Shown here: positions 8,952 through 16,862 of the stretch, in pieces | Layout of the letters: each line of letters opens with the position of its first letter | How positions within the stretch are numbered: position 1 is the first letter of the stretch | Origin: CAVQND01 sp964653485 | Lineage (GTDB): Bacteria; Verrucomicrobiota; Verrucomicrobiia; Limisphaerales; UBA8199 | Direction of reading: 5' to 3' | DNA length: 64,000 nt | NCBI GenBank assembly: GCA_964653485.1 | Contig: CAZZFF010000011.1 | Span: 13,813 to 77,812, forward strand | Notes under the pieces: generated by a model | Told to the model about the DNA's origin: nothing | Databases searched by the model: none | Seen by the model: only the letters and a program-made list of their open reading frames with translations | Made by a program: the position numbers and the translations under genes

Positions 8952-10889
8952 ATGCTCACGGCTTTCCTGTCCGTTACCCTGGGCAGTCAGGCCGCTCAGG
9001 AAACCGCACCCGCCGGCACATCGACCCATTGGGGCCGGACGATCTTTGTCTCCAAGCTCGGAGACAACTCCGACGGCTCCTCCTGGGCGACGGCGTTCAC
9101 AACGATCCAGGCGGGCCTTAACGCGGTGCCGGATGAGCGCGGCAACCATCGTGTCGTCGTCAGGCCGGACACTTACATGGAGGCGAACCTCTACCCAGCC
9201 CACCGCGGCGCTTCCGGCGCCTACAACCAACTGGTGGGTGACTGCGACGGCGCCCTCGGGTCGGGCACGCGCGGTTGGGTCGTGATCGATTCAGGCGATG
9301 CTCAAAAGGGATTTAAGAGCTATGATTGGTGGGGCCCGATTCGCGCCTACAAAAAGGGCTGGTCCCCGGAGCACACCGCGGAGACCTTCTCGGCCGCCGT
9401 TTGGGACCGTTGGGCAATCGGGCGGTGCTACGTCACGGGCGGCGATGGCGGGCTGTTCTTCGACCTCGTGGACCGCGCGGAGCCATTCAGCGTCCGGGTC
9501 GAGGATTGCGTCGGTATCGGCCGCGCCTTTGGCGGCGGGGCCGCCAATATCCTGTCGCGCCCGGGCGAGCCCAGTGTCTTTCGCCGTTGTCACCTCTTGT
9601 GCCTGGACTGGTGGGGCGATGCAACAGGCGCCTACGTGCGCGCGGAGCACCCCGAATTGCCGGCCTGCCCGGACGTGGTGTTCGAGGATTGCACGCTCGC
9701 GGGGCCGGATAATGCCTTGCAGGCCGGCAACCCCGGTTATGCCGGTTACACTCGAGTCGGCCTCAAGAACTGCCGTCTCATCAGCCTGAACTTTTCCCAA
9801 CCGCAGGGCAAACCCGGCACCGGCGTTATCTTCAGCACCATCGAGGGAAAGCTCCTGCACGTCGATATCGAGAACTGTGTGCTCATGGGCTACAAGGTCT
9901 TTGGCGCCGGCCACGGCGAGGTCAGCTACGCCCTCAAAGGCGACGTGCAAGCCTACGTCCAATTTCAGCAGGAGGTGCCTGAGGGCATGCTCCGGCTCGG
10001 CCACTGGCCGGTGGAGGTGTTCCAGAGCCTCCTGCCGCCCAATCCGCCGTCGCCGCCTCTGCAGGCCCGCCTCAGCGTCGATCAGCCGGACTTGGGGGAC
10101 ATCTGCGAGGCCGCTCCGGTGGTCTGGAAGGACCGCCTGGCTCTCATGAAGTGCCATCGGCCCGCCACCGGCGGCGCGCCGCAAGACTATTTCCTCACAC
10201 TGGAGGATGTGGACAACGGTCGCCAACTGGCCCGTTTTGCCCAAGGCTATGGCTTGGCGTCCGCCCTCGCGCATCACGGCACGCTCTACGTCTTCGCCTC
10301 GCGCTTTTCGCCCGACGGCTGGAACGATGTCACGCTCTTCAAGTCAAAGAACCTCCGGGACTGGACCCAAAAGACCGCCGTTACGCAACAAAACGAGCAC
10401 TTGTTCAACAGCTCCGTTTGCCGGGGGAAAGACGGCTTCGTCATGGCCTGCGAATCTGACGACCCGAAATTCACCCCGTTCACCATCAAATTCGCCGTCT
10501 CCCGCGACCTGGACACCTGGACCCGGCTGCCCGACGCCATCTTCGGCCCGGACCGCTACGCGGCCTGCCCGTGCCTGCGGTATGTCAACGGCTCTTACTA
10601 CCTGCTTTACCTGGAGCATCGGCAGCCGCGCTGGTTCTTCGAGACCTACATCGCCCGCTCCAAAGACCTGAAAAACTGGGAATTAAGCCCGGCCAATCCC
10701 GTCCTCACGCCCCGTTTCAACGACGGCGTCAATGCCTCCGACCCGGACTTGATCGAGTTTCATGGCCGCACTTACCTCTACTACAGCGTCGGCGACCAGC
10801 GGACCTGGTCCAGGCTCCAGCGCGCGGTGTATCCCGGGCCACAGGCAGATTTTTTCGCCGGCTATTTCGCCCGTCCCTCGGCGCCGTAG
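8952..10889 (+). CDS. Secreted right-handed beta-helix + five-bladed propeller protein
   Basis: I start this 645-residue protein at the ATG at 8952, which gives a compact signal peptide ending near SQAAQETA. A longer frame from 8820 would overlap the PilT-like gene by 116 nt. Residues about 30-330 look like a parallel beta-helix of the DUF1565/pectate-lyase type: the entry motif ISKLGDNSDGSSWATAF-like region at about 33-50 is followed by repeated short strands with CVGIG, CTLAGPDNALQAG and similar turns. Residues about 370-640 resemble a five-bladed propeller of the GH43/GH32 type (KSKNLRDWTQK, VSRDLDTWTRL, RSKDLKNWELS, VNASDPDLIEF). The inferred role is binding or cleavage of a polysaccharide; catalytic residues were not assigned. 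It is probably transcribed with the two genes upstream. Confidence 0.7.
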   Translation: MLTAFLSVTLGSQAAQETAPAGTSTHWGRTIFVSKLGDNSDGSSWATAFTTIQAGLNAVPDERGNHRVVVRPDTYMEANLYPAHRGASGAYNQLVGDCDGALGSGTRGWVVIDSGDAQKGFKSYDWWGPIRAYKKGWSPEHTAETFSAAVWDRWAIGRCYVTGGDGGLFFDLVDRAEPFSVRVEDCVGIGRAFGGGAANILSRPGEPSVFRRCHLLCLDWWGDATGAYVRAEHPELPACPDVVFEDCTLAGPDNALQAGNPGYAGYTRVGLKNCRLISLNFSQPQGKPGTGVIFSTIEGKLLHVDIENCVLMGYKVFGAGHGEVSYALKGDVQAYVQFQQEVPEGMLRLGHWPVEVFQSLLPPNPPSPPLQARLSVDQPDLGDICEAAPVVWKDRLALMKCHRPATGGAPQDYFLTLEDVDNGRQLARFAQGYGLASALAHHGTLYVFASRFSPDGWNDVTLFKSKNLRDWTQKTAVTQQNEHLFNSSVCRGKDGFVMACESDDPKFTPFTIKFAVSRDLDTWTRLPDAIFGPDRYAACPCLRYVNGSYYLLYLEHRQPRWFFETYIARSKDLKNWELSPANPVLTPRFNDGVNASDPDLIEFHGRTYLYYSVGDQRTWSRLQRAVYPGPQADFFAGYFARPSAP

Positions 10890-10999
10890 TATAGACACGC
10901 GCCGCTTCTCCTGTAGAATCAGGTGACGAAACGTATGGTTTACGCCACCCAGTATTTCGAGAGCGCTCGCCGCCGCGGTTCCGTGCGGATAGGACACCT

Positions 11000-13282
11000 A
11001 TGACGCAGGCAGCCAACGACGGGCCGGAGAACACGCTCAACGAGGGCGGCAGCGCGGGGTTCAGGAGTTTGGCCGAGGCGCCCGTGGATTTCGCCGGCAT
11101 CGTGCGGGACTTGTCCGGTGACGCGAAACGCCGCCAGCGGCTGGTTTCCCTTGGTTTCACCCCCGGCGCGTTGATCCAGGTCCTCCGCACCGGCGACGGC
11201 GGACCGATGCTGGTCTCCATCCGAGGCTCGCGCGTGGCCCTGGGTCTGGACGAGGCGGGCCTCGTCGAGGTCGGCGAGGCGCCCCCCGAACCCAGCTCGG
11301 AGGAAGTCATCAACCAGAAGCCGGTCATTATCGCGCTGGCGGGACAACCCAACGTCGGAAAATCCACGTTGTTTAACATGCTCACCGGTCTGCGCCAACA
11401 TGTCGGCAACTGGACCGGAAAAACCGTCGAACTCAAATCCGGCGAGCTGGTCTTCCGGCAAACCGCCTTCACGCTGGTTGATTTGCCCGGCACTTACAGT
11501 CTCACGGCGGCCTCCGAGGAGGAGCGTATCGGCCGCGATTTTATCCTGCAGGGAAAGCCGGACCTGGTCGTCGCGGTAGTCAACGCCACGAACCTCGAAC
11601 GAGGGCTGTACCTGGTGGCTGAATTGCTCTCGTTGCCCCCGCCGGTCATCCTCGCGCTGAACATGATGGATGTCGCCGAGGAAGAGGGCTACTCCATCGA
11701 ACCGAAGGTGCTCGAAAGCGCCATGGGTATCCCCGTCGTACCCATGGCCGCGGCCAAAGGCCAGGGCGTGGCTGACTTGATTGAAACCATCGTCCAGTTC
11801 CGTGAAAACAAGCTCCCCTACCACCCGCAAAAACCCTCGATCCTGCCGGCGCACCAAAAGGTGCTTGACGAGGTGATGGCGTTGCTCGACGGCCTTTCCC
11901 TGGAAGGGCTGCCGCTCCGATGGGTGGGCATCAAGCTCCTGGAGGGCGACGAGGAAATCACGCGCAAGGCCAAAGCCCTGGTCCGGCCCGAGGTCTGGCG
12001 GAAAGTCGAACGGATTCTCTACGCGCACGAAGATGCCATTCTGGACATCGCCGGAGCGCGCTACACCTGGATCGCCCGGATGCTGCGCGCCGCCGTGTTC
12101 GACCCCCCGATTTCCCACGGGCGCCTGACCTCCCGCCTGGACCAAGTGCTGACCCATCCCTTCTGGGGCACGCTGGTGATGTTGCTCTTGCTGGGCGGGG
12201 TGTTCTGGCTGACCTATTCCGTCGGAAGCCCCCTCCAGAATTGGCTCGCCGGCCTGGTCAGCGATCTCGCCGGCGCCCTGCGGACCTGGCTCGCCTTCGC
12301 CCCAAAATGGACGGTCGAGCTTGTCGCCGGGGGCGTCCTGGGCGGCCTGGGAATGGTTCTCACGTTTCTTCCCCTGCTCGCGCTGTTTTACACCGTGCTG
12401 GGCATTCTGGAAGATACCGGCTACTTGTCCCGAATCGCCTTCCTGGCCGACCGGTGGATGCACCGGCTGGGTCTGCACGGAAAAAGCTTCCTGCCCCTCC
12501 TGCTGGGGTTTGGCTGTAACGTGCCGGCGATCCTGGGCAGCCGCATCGTCGAATCGCCCAAGGCGCGCTTGCTCACCCTGCTGCTCATCCCGCTCATTCC
12601 TTGCGCCGCGCGGACGGCTGTGGTGACGTTCCTGGCGCCCGTGCTCTTCGGCCCCTTGGCGGCGCCGGTCTCCCTGGGGCTGCTGGCCGGCAACCTCCTG
12701 CTGTTGGGGCTGGCCGGATTCGTCCTGCACCGTTTCGTCTTCCACAACGAGGGCGTCCCCTTCATCATGGAACTGCCCCTGTATCATGTCCCCAACGTCA
12801 GGACGATCGCCCTGTTCGTCTGGAACAACCTCGTGGGCTTTCTCCAAAAGGCCGGGAAAGTGATTTTGCTCGCGTCGATGGTCGTTTGGGCGTTGTCCTA
12901 CTTTCCGAATGGGAACATCAACACCAGCTATCTGGCGCGCGTGGGCATGCTCCTTGAACCATTCGGCAAGTTGCTGGGCCTGCCCTGGCCCGCCCTGGTC
13001 GCGTTGCTGACGGGCGCCGTGGCCAAAGAGAATACCATCGCGACCTTGGGCGTTCTCTACGGAAACATCGGCCAGACGCTGCCTCCCATCCTGGGAACGG
13101 CCGGCTCCCTCTCCATGCTCGTATTCCAGATGCTCTTCATCCCGTGCATCGCCACCTTGGCCGCCATGCGCCAGGAAACCCGCTCCTGGAAATGGACGCT
13201 CGCCAGCGCCGCCATGATGCTCGTCCTCTCGACGGTGGTCTCCGCCGCGGTCTATCAGCTCGCCAGGGTCTTGCTCAGATGA
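11000..13282 (+). CDS. feoB: Ferrous iron transporter FeoB with N-terminal FeoA domain
   Basis: A 760-residue fusion. Residues about 22-95 form a FeoA/SH3-like domain (LSGDAKRRQRLVSLGFTPG, then GSRVALGLDEAG). The G-protein domain starts at about 108: G1 is GQPNVGKS (115-122), the switch region is HVGNWTGKTVE, G3 is LVDLPGTYS and G4 is ALNMMD. Two Gate-type membrane halves follow, with helices such as LVMLLLLGGVFWLTYS and the motif LLGFGCNVPAI. FeoB imports Fe(II) across the inner membrane in a GTP-dependent way, and FeoA usually is a separate small protein. The following FeoC-like gene overlaps the stop by 4 nt, which indicates coupled translation. The gene is unrelated to its polysaccharide neighbours and is probably a separate housekeeping operon. 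Confidence 0.97.
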   Translation: MTQAANDGPENTLNEGGSAGFRSLAEAPVDFAGIVRDLSGDAKRRQRLVSLGFTPGALIQVLRTGDGGPMLVSIRGSRVALGLDEAGLVEVGEAPPEPSSEEVINQKPVIIALAGQPNVGKSTLFNMLTGLRQHVGNWTGKTVELKSGELVFRQTAFTLVDLPGTYSLTAASEEERIGRDFILQGKPDLVVAVVNATNLERGLYLVAELLSLPPPVILALNMMDVAEEEGYSIEPKVLESAMGIPVVPMAAAKGQGVADLIETIVQFRENKLPYHPQKPSILPAHQKVLDEVMALLDGLSLEGLPLRWVGIKLLEGDEEITRKAKALVRPEVWRKVERILYAHEDAILDIAGARYTWIARMLRAAVFDPPISHGRLTSRLDQVLTHPFWGTLVMLLLLGGVFWLTYSVGSPLQNWLAGLVSDLAGALRTWLAFAPKWTVELVAGGVLGGLGMVLTFLPLLALFYTVLGILEDTGYLSRIAFLADRWMHRLGLHGKSFLPLLLGFGCNVPAILGSRIVESPKARLLTLLLIPLIPCAARTAVVTFLAPVLFGPLAAPVSLGLLAGNLLLLGLAGFVLHRFVFHNEGVPFIMELPLYHVPNVRTIALFVWNNLVGFLQKAGKVILLASMVVWALSYFPNGNINTSYLARVGMLLEPFGKLLGLPWPALVALLTGAVAKENTIATLGVLYGNIGQTLPPILGTAGSLSMLVFQMLFIPCIATLAAMRQETRSWKWTLASAAMMLVLSTVVSAAVYQLARVLLR

Positions 13283-13560
13283 ACCCTTCCCTCTTGAGCG
13301 AAATCCTCGGTCTGATGAAGGATGGCCGGGTGTATTCCAAGGAGTCCCTCGTTTCGGCCCTCGGAACCAGCGCCTCAATGGCGGACATGATGATCGAGCA
13401 TCTCATCCGGGCGGGGTATCTCGAGGAAATCGGCGCCGACGCCGCCCGCGACCTCTGTTCTCTGTGTGATCAAAGCCGCCGCTCCCGCGCGCAATGCACC
13501 CTCTGCCAAAAGCCGGGCCGTGCTTTCCTGCTCACTCCCAAGGGAATGAAGCAGGCCTGA
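13279..13560 (+). CDS. FeoC-like winged-helix protein with four cysteines
   Basis: A 93-residue protein whose ATG overlaps the feoB stop codon (ATGA). Residues 1-52 have the pattern of a small winged helix (SLLSEILGLMKDG, then SMADMMIEHLIRAGYLEEI). Four cysteines follow as C60-x2-C63-x9-C73-x2-C76. FeoC proteins are small winged-helix partners of FeoB, often with clustered cysteines that can hold an iron-sulfur cluster. The paired CxxC layout here could instead bind zinc or form a rubredoxin-like site. Position, size and fold all support a FeoC-type regulator of FeoB stability or activity. The assignment rests on context as much as on sequence. Confidence 0.75.
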   Translation: MNPSLLSEILGLMKDGRVYSKESLVSALGTSASMADMMIEHLIRAGYLEEIGADAARDLCSLCDQSRRSRAQCTLCQKPGRAFLLTPKGMKQA

Positions 13561-13683
13561 GTGGAACGCTGTCGCCGGCCAACGGCCCCAACCTCCGCAG
13601 CCGCGCCCGGACTGCCCGGCCCGGCGAAAAAGCAGTTGTGCGGGGACTCATTGCGGGCCATGCTCGCGCCATTGCGTGAATCA

Positions 13684-16600
13684 ATGAAACCTGACCTCAC
13701 CCCCGCCTCGTCGTTGGCTGCCGCCGGTTTGTCCCCCGTCCCCGCTCGACCCAGCGTCGGCAAAGCAAATTCCCGCAGGCGAGCCGCGGCATGGCTGGCC
13801 ATCGCGACGCTGTCTGTTGCTCTCGCGGGGGCGGGCGAGACCCGTTCCCTGGAGGGACAATGGAGATTCCGCCTCGATGCCCAGAAGGCCGGAGTCAACG
13901 AGAAGTGGTACGCCGCCCCCCTGAACGGGAACACAGCCATCAAACTGCCTGGCACGGTGGACGACGCCGGCCTTGGCCCAAGGAACACCAAGCCTCCGAC
14001 CCTCGCCGGACCCTCGCGGCTCTACGACTACACCGGACCGGCGTGGTACCAGCGCGACATTGAGATACCGGCAACCTGGGCCGGCCAGCGGGTCTCACTC
14101 TTCCTCGAACGGTGCAGGTGGGTGACGCGTGTCTGGCTCGACGACAAGTTCATTGGCACCCAGGACAGCTTGATCGCGCCCCACGTCTATGACTTCGGCG
14201 CGGACCTCGCGCCCGGCGCACATCGCCTCACCCTTTGCGTGGACAACACGGTCAAGTTCGATCTGGGCCCTTTCGTTTCCGCTTTGTTCGGCGGCACTCC
14301 GGGCAACATGAACGGGGTCATCGGCCGCATCGAACTCAACGCCACGCCCCCCGTGTGGATTGATGAAATGCAGGTCTATCCGGACGCGGACAAACACCAG
14401 GCGCATCTTGTGGTGAACATCGGCAATGCCACGGGCAAGGCCGGTCATGAAACCCTGAGCGTCGCCGGCAAGAGCATCGACGCGACATGGGACGCTCACG
14501 GCGGGCGCGTCGAAACCGACGTGGACCTGAGCGGGGCGAAGTTATGGGACGAATTCTCGCCCAACCTTCGGGAGTTGACCGCAACGCTCGGCGCGGACAG
14601 CCGCACCGTGAGCTTTGGCTTGCGCAGTTTCGCCGCCAAGGGAACGCAGTTTGCCTTGAACGGACGCCCCGTGTTCCTGCGCGGAACGCTGGAATGCTCG
14701 GTCTGGCCTCTGACCGGCTACCCGCCAACTGACGTGCCGTCGTGGCGCCGGATTTACCGCGTTATGAAGTCGTACGGGTTGAATTTTATCCGCTTCCACT
14801 CCTGGTGTCCGCCCGAGGCGGCGTTCGCGGCCGCCGACGTCGAAGGCATCATGATTCAGGCCGAGGGCCCCCAGGCGAACGTCGAAGCCGGGGTTGACCC
14901 CCAACGCGATGCCTTCATCGAGGCGGAGTTCAAACGAATCGTGGACACCTACGGCAATCATCCCTCGTTCTGCACAATGACCCTCGGCAACGAGTACGGC
15001 GGCAACTCCTCCCTTCTCACGCGCTGGGTTGGCATGTTGCGGGACCGCGACCCCCGCCACCTCTATTCCTCCGCCTCTTGCGCGCAAACGACCCCCAACC
15101 GCCAGTGGACCGAACTGGCCGACGACCGGGGCGTCCATGGCCCGGGCACTCAACATGACCTGCGGGGCGTCGTCGCCAGTGACGCGCGCCCCATTATCGG
15201 ACACGAAATCGGCCAATGGATGTTCTTCCCGGATTTCAACGAGATAAAAAAATACACCGGCGTGATGGCGGTAAAGAATTTCGAGCTGATTCGCGATGAC
15301 TTGGCTAAGAAACACTTGCTCGACCTGGCGCCCCAATTTGCCGAAGCGTGCGCGAAGCACGCGCTCCTCCTCTACAAGGAAGAGATCGAACTCTTGCGGC
15401 GAACACCCGGTTATGCCGGCTTCTCGCTGCTCGACCTCCACGACTACCCGACCCAGGGCACGGCCTTGGTCGGGCCGCTCGATCCGTTCTGGGACTCCAA
15501 AGGCTTCATCACCCCGGAAGCCTACCGGAGATTCTGCGGGCCGACTGTCCCGCTGCTCCGCGTTCCCAAGCGGGCCTACACCGCCGACGAGCCGTTCGCG
15601 GCCACGGCGGACGTCTCTCACTTCGGTCCCGCCGACCTCGTCAACGCGCAGCCCGTTTGGACCATCCAGGACGAGCACGGGCGCGAAGTGGCTTCCGGAA
15701 AACTCCCCGCCTTGAGCGTGCCCACGGGCCGGCTCACCCCCCTCGGCGCATTCTCCGCGTCCCTCGCCAAGGCCGCCGCGCCCGCCAAGCTAACGGTAAC
15801 GGTCTCCCTGGCCGGCTTCTCCAACGACTGGGAAATCTGGGTTTACCCGCCCACGACCACCGCGGAGGCGCCGGCCGATGTACTGACCAGCCGCGCATGG
15901 GATGAACCGACGAAGGCCGCCCTGGCTGCCGGCAAGAGCGTCCTGTTGCTCCCGAAAAGCACCGGCCGCGCGCGGTCCTTGCGCGGCAGCTTCCTGCCGG
16001 TGTTCTGGAGCCCGGTCTGGTTCCCCTCCCAGCAGCCCAATGCCAATGGCATCCTCTGTGACCCCCGCCACCCGGCCTTGGCTCAGTTCCCAACCGAGTC
16101 CCACAGCAACTGGCAGTGGTGGGAATTGCTGAACAACTCCCACACCCTCATCCTGGACGATACCCCGGCAGACTTCCGCCCCATCGTGCAAGTCATCGAT
16201 AACTTCGCCCGGAACCACAAGCTCGGCAATCTGTTCGAGACCCGGGTCGGCCCCGGCAAACTCCTGGTCTGCGCGATCGACCTCCCCGGCCTGGCCGGCC
16301 GGCATCCAGCCGCAAACCAGTTGCTCAAGAGCCTCTACTCTTATGCCGCCTCGCCGTCGTTCCAGCCGGCGCAGACGCTGGCCGGCGCGATCCTGGATGA
16401 CCTGTTCGCATCGGCCCCGCCCAGCGCGCTGCGGACGCTCGGCGCGAGGATTCACGCCGATAGCGAAGCCCCGGGCCACGAAGCCGCGCTGGCTATCGAC
16501 GACGATCCAAATACCTGCTGGCATACCCAGTGGGAACCCTCCCCTACCCCGATGCCCCATGAGCTAGTGCTCGACTTCGACCACGAAGTCACCTTGGCCG

Positions 16601-16830
16601 GCATCACCTATCTGCCCCGGCAGGACATGGCCAACGGGCGTATCGCCCAGTGCGACGTCTTCGCCGATGGCGGCCGCGTCGCCTCCGCGAAGTGGCCAAA
16701 CACCGGTGAGCTCCAGACCCTCCGATTCAACCAACCCGTGACGACCCGCGCGTTGCGGCTCGTGATTAAGTCCGAAGTCGGCGGCAACCCCTTCGCCAGC
16801 GTCGCCGAGCTGGATGTGCTGCTCAAATAG
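13684..16830 (+). CDS. Secreted glycoside hydrolase family 2-like protein with C-terminal discoidin-type module
   Basis: The ATG at 13684 gives 1048 residues with a basic N-region and a signal helix (AAAWLAIATLSVALAGAGE); a GTG at 13561 would add 41 residues that look non-coding. A GH2 sugar-binding jelly roll comes first (LEGQWRFRLD, WYQRDIEIP, RVWLDDKFIG). The TIM barrel contains the acid/base pair N436-E437 in TLGNEYGG and a likely nucleophile E508 in IIGHEIGQW. The last 140 residues (DSEAPGHEAALAIDDDPNTCWHT-like region, then LDFDHEVTLAGITYLPRQD) have the pattern of an F5/8 type C or CBM32 module. Expected activity is a beta-galactosidase, beta-glucuronidase or related exo-enzyme acting on a polymer. 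The DUF4091 gene follows after 32 nt. Confidence 0.85.
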   Translation: MKPDLTPASSLAAAGLSPVPARPSVGKANSRRRAAAWLAIATLSVALAGAGETRSLEGQWRFRLDAQKAGVNEKWYAAPLNGNTAIKLPGTVDDAGLGPRNTKPPTLAGPSRLYDYTGPAWYQRDIEIPATWAGQRVSLFLERCRWVTRVWLDDKFIGTQDSLIAPHVYDFGADLAPGAHRLTLCVDNTVKFDLGPFVSALFGGTPGNMNGVIGRIELNATPPVWIDEMQVYPDADKHQAHLVVNIGNATGKAGHETLSVAGKSIDATWDAHGGRVETDVDLSGAKLWDEFSPNLRELTATLGADSRTVSFGLRSFAAKGTQFALNGRPVFLRGTLECSVWPLTGYPPTDVPSWRRIYRVMKSYGLNFIRFHSWCPPEAAFAAADVEGIMIQAEGPQANVEAGVDPQRDAFIEAEFKRIVDTYGNHPSFCTMTLGNEYGGNSSLLTRWVGMLRDRDPRHLYSSASCAQTTPNRQWTELADDRGVHGPGTQHDLRGVVASDARPIIGHEIGQWMFFPDFNEIKKYTGVMAVKNFELIRDDLAKKHLLDLAPQFAEACAKHALLLYKEEIELLRRTPGYAGFSLLDLHDYPTQGTALVGPLDPFWDSKGFITPEAYRRFCGPTVPLLRVPKRAYTADEPFAATADVSHFGPADLVNAQPVWTIQDEHGREVASGKLPALSVPTGRLTPLGAFSASLAKAAAPAKLTVTVSLAGFSNDWEIWVYPPTTTAEAPADVLTSRAWDEPTKAALAAGKSVLLLPKSTGRARSLRGSFLPVFWSPVWFPSQQPNANGILCDPRHPALAQFPTESHSNWQWWELLNNSHTLILDDTPADFRPIVQVIDNFARNHKLGNLFETRVGPGKLLVCAIDLPGLAGRHPAANQLLKSLYSYAASPSFQPAQTLAGAILDDLFASAPPSALRTLGARIHADSEAPGHEAALAIDDDPNTCWHTQWEPSPTPMPHELVLDFDHEVTLAGITYLPRQDMANGRIAQCDVFADGGRVASAKWPNTGELQTLRFNQPVTTRALRLVIKSEVGGNPFASVAELDVLLK

Positions 16831-16862
16831 GCGCAAATCGCGGCGACCTCGAGCGGAGCACG

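Noticed and set aside
10940..13378. Long minus-strand open frame opposite feoB
   Set aside because: It is the high-GC antisense shadow of feoB and encodes no recognisable protein.
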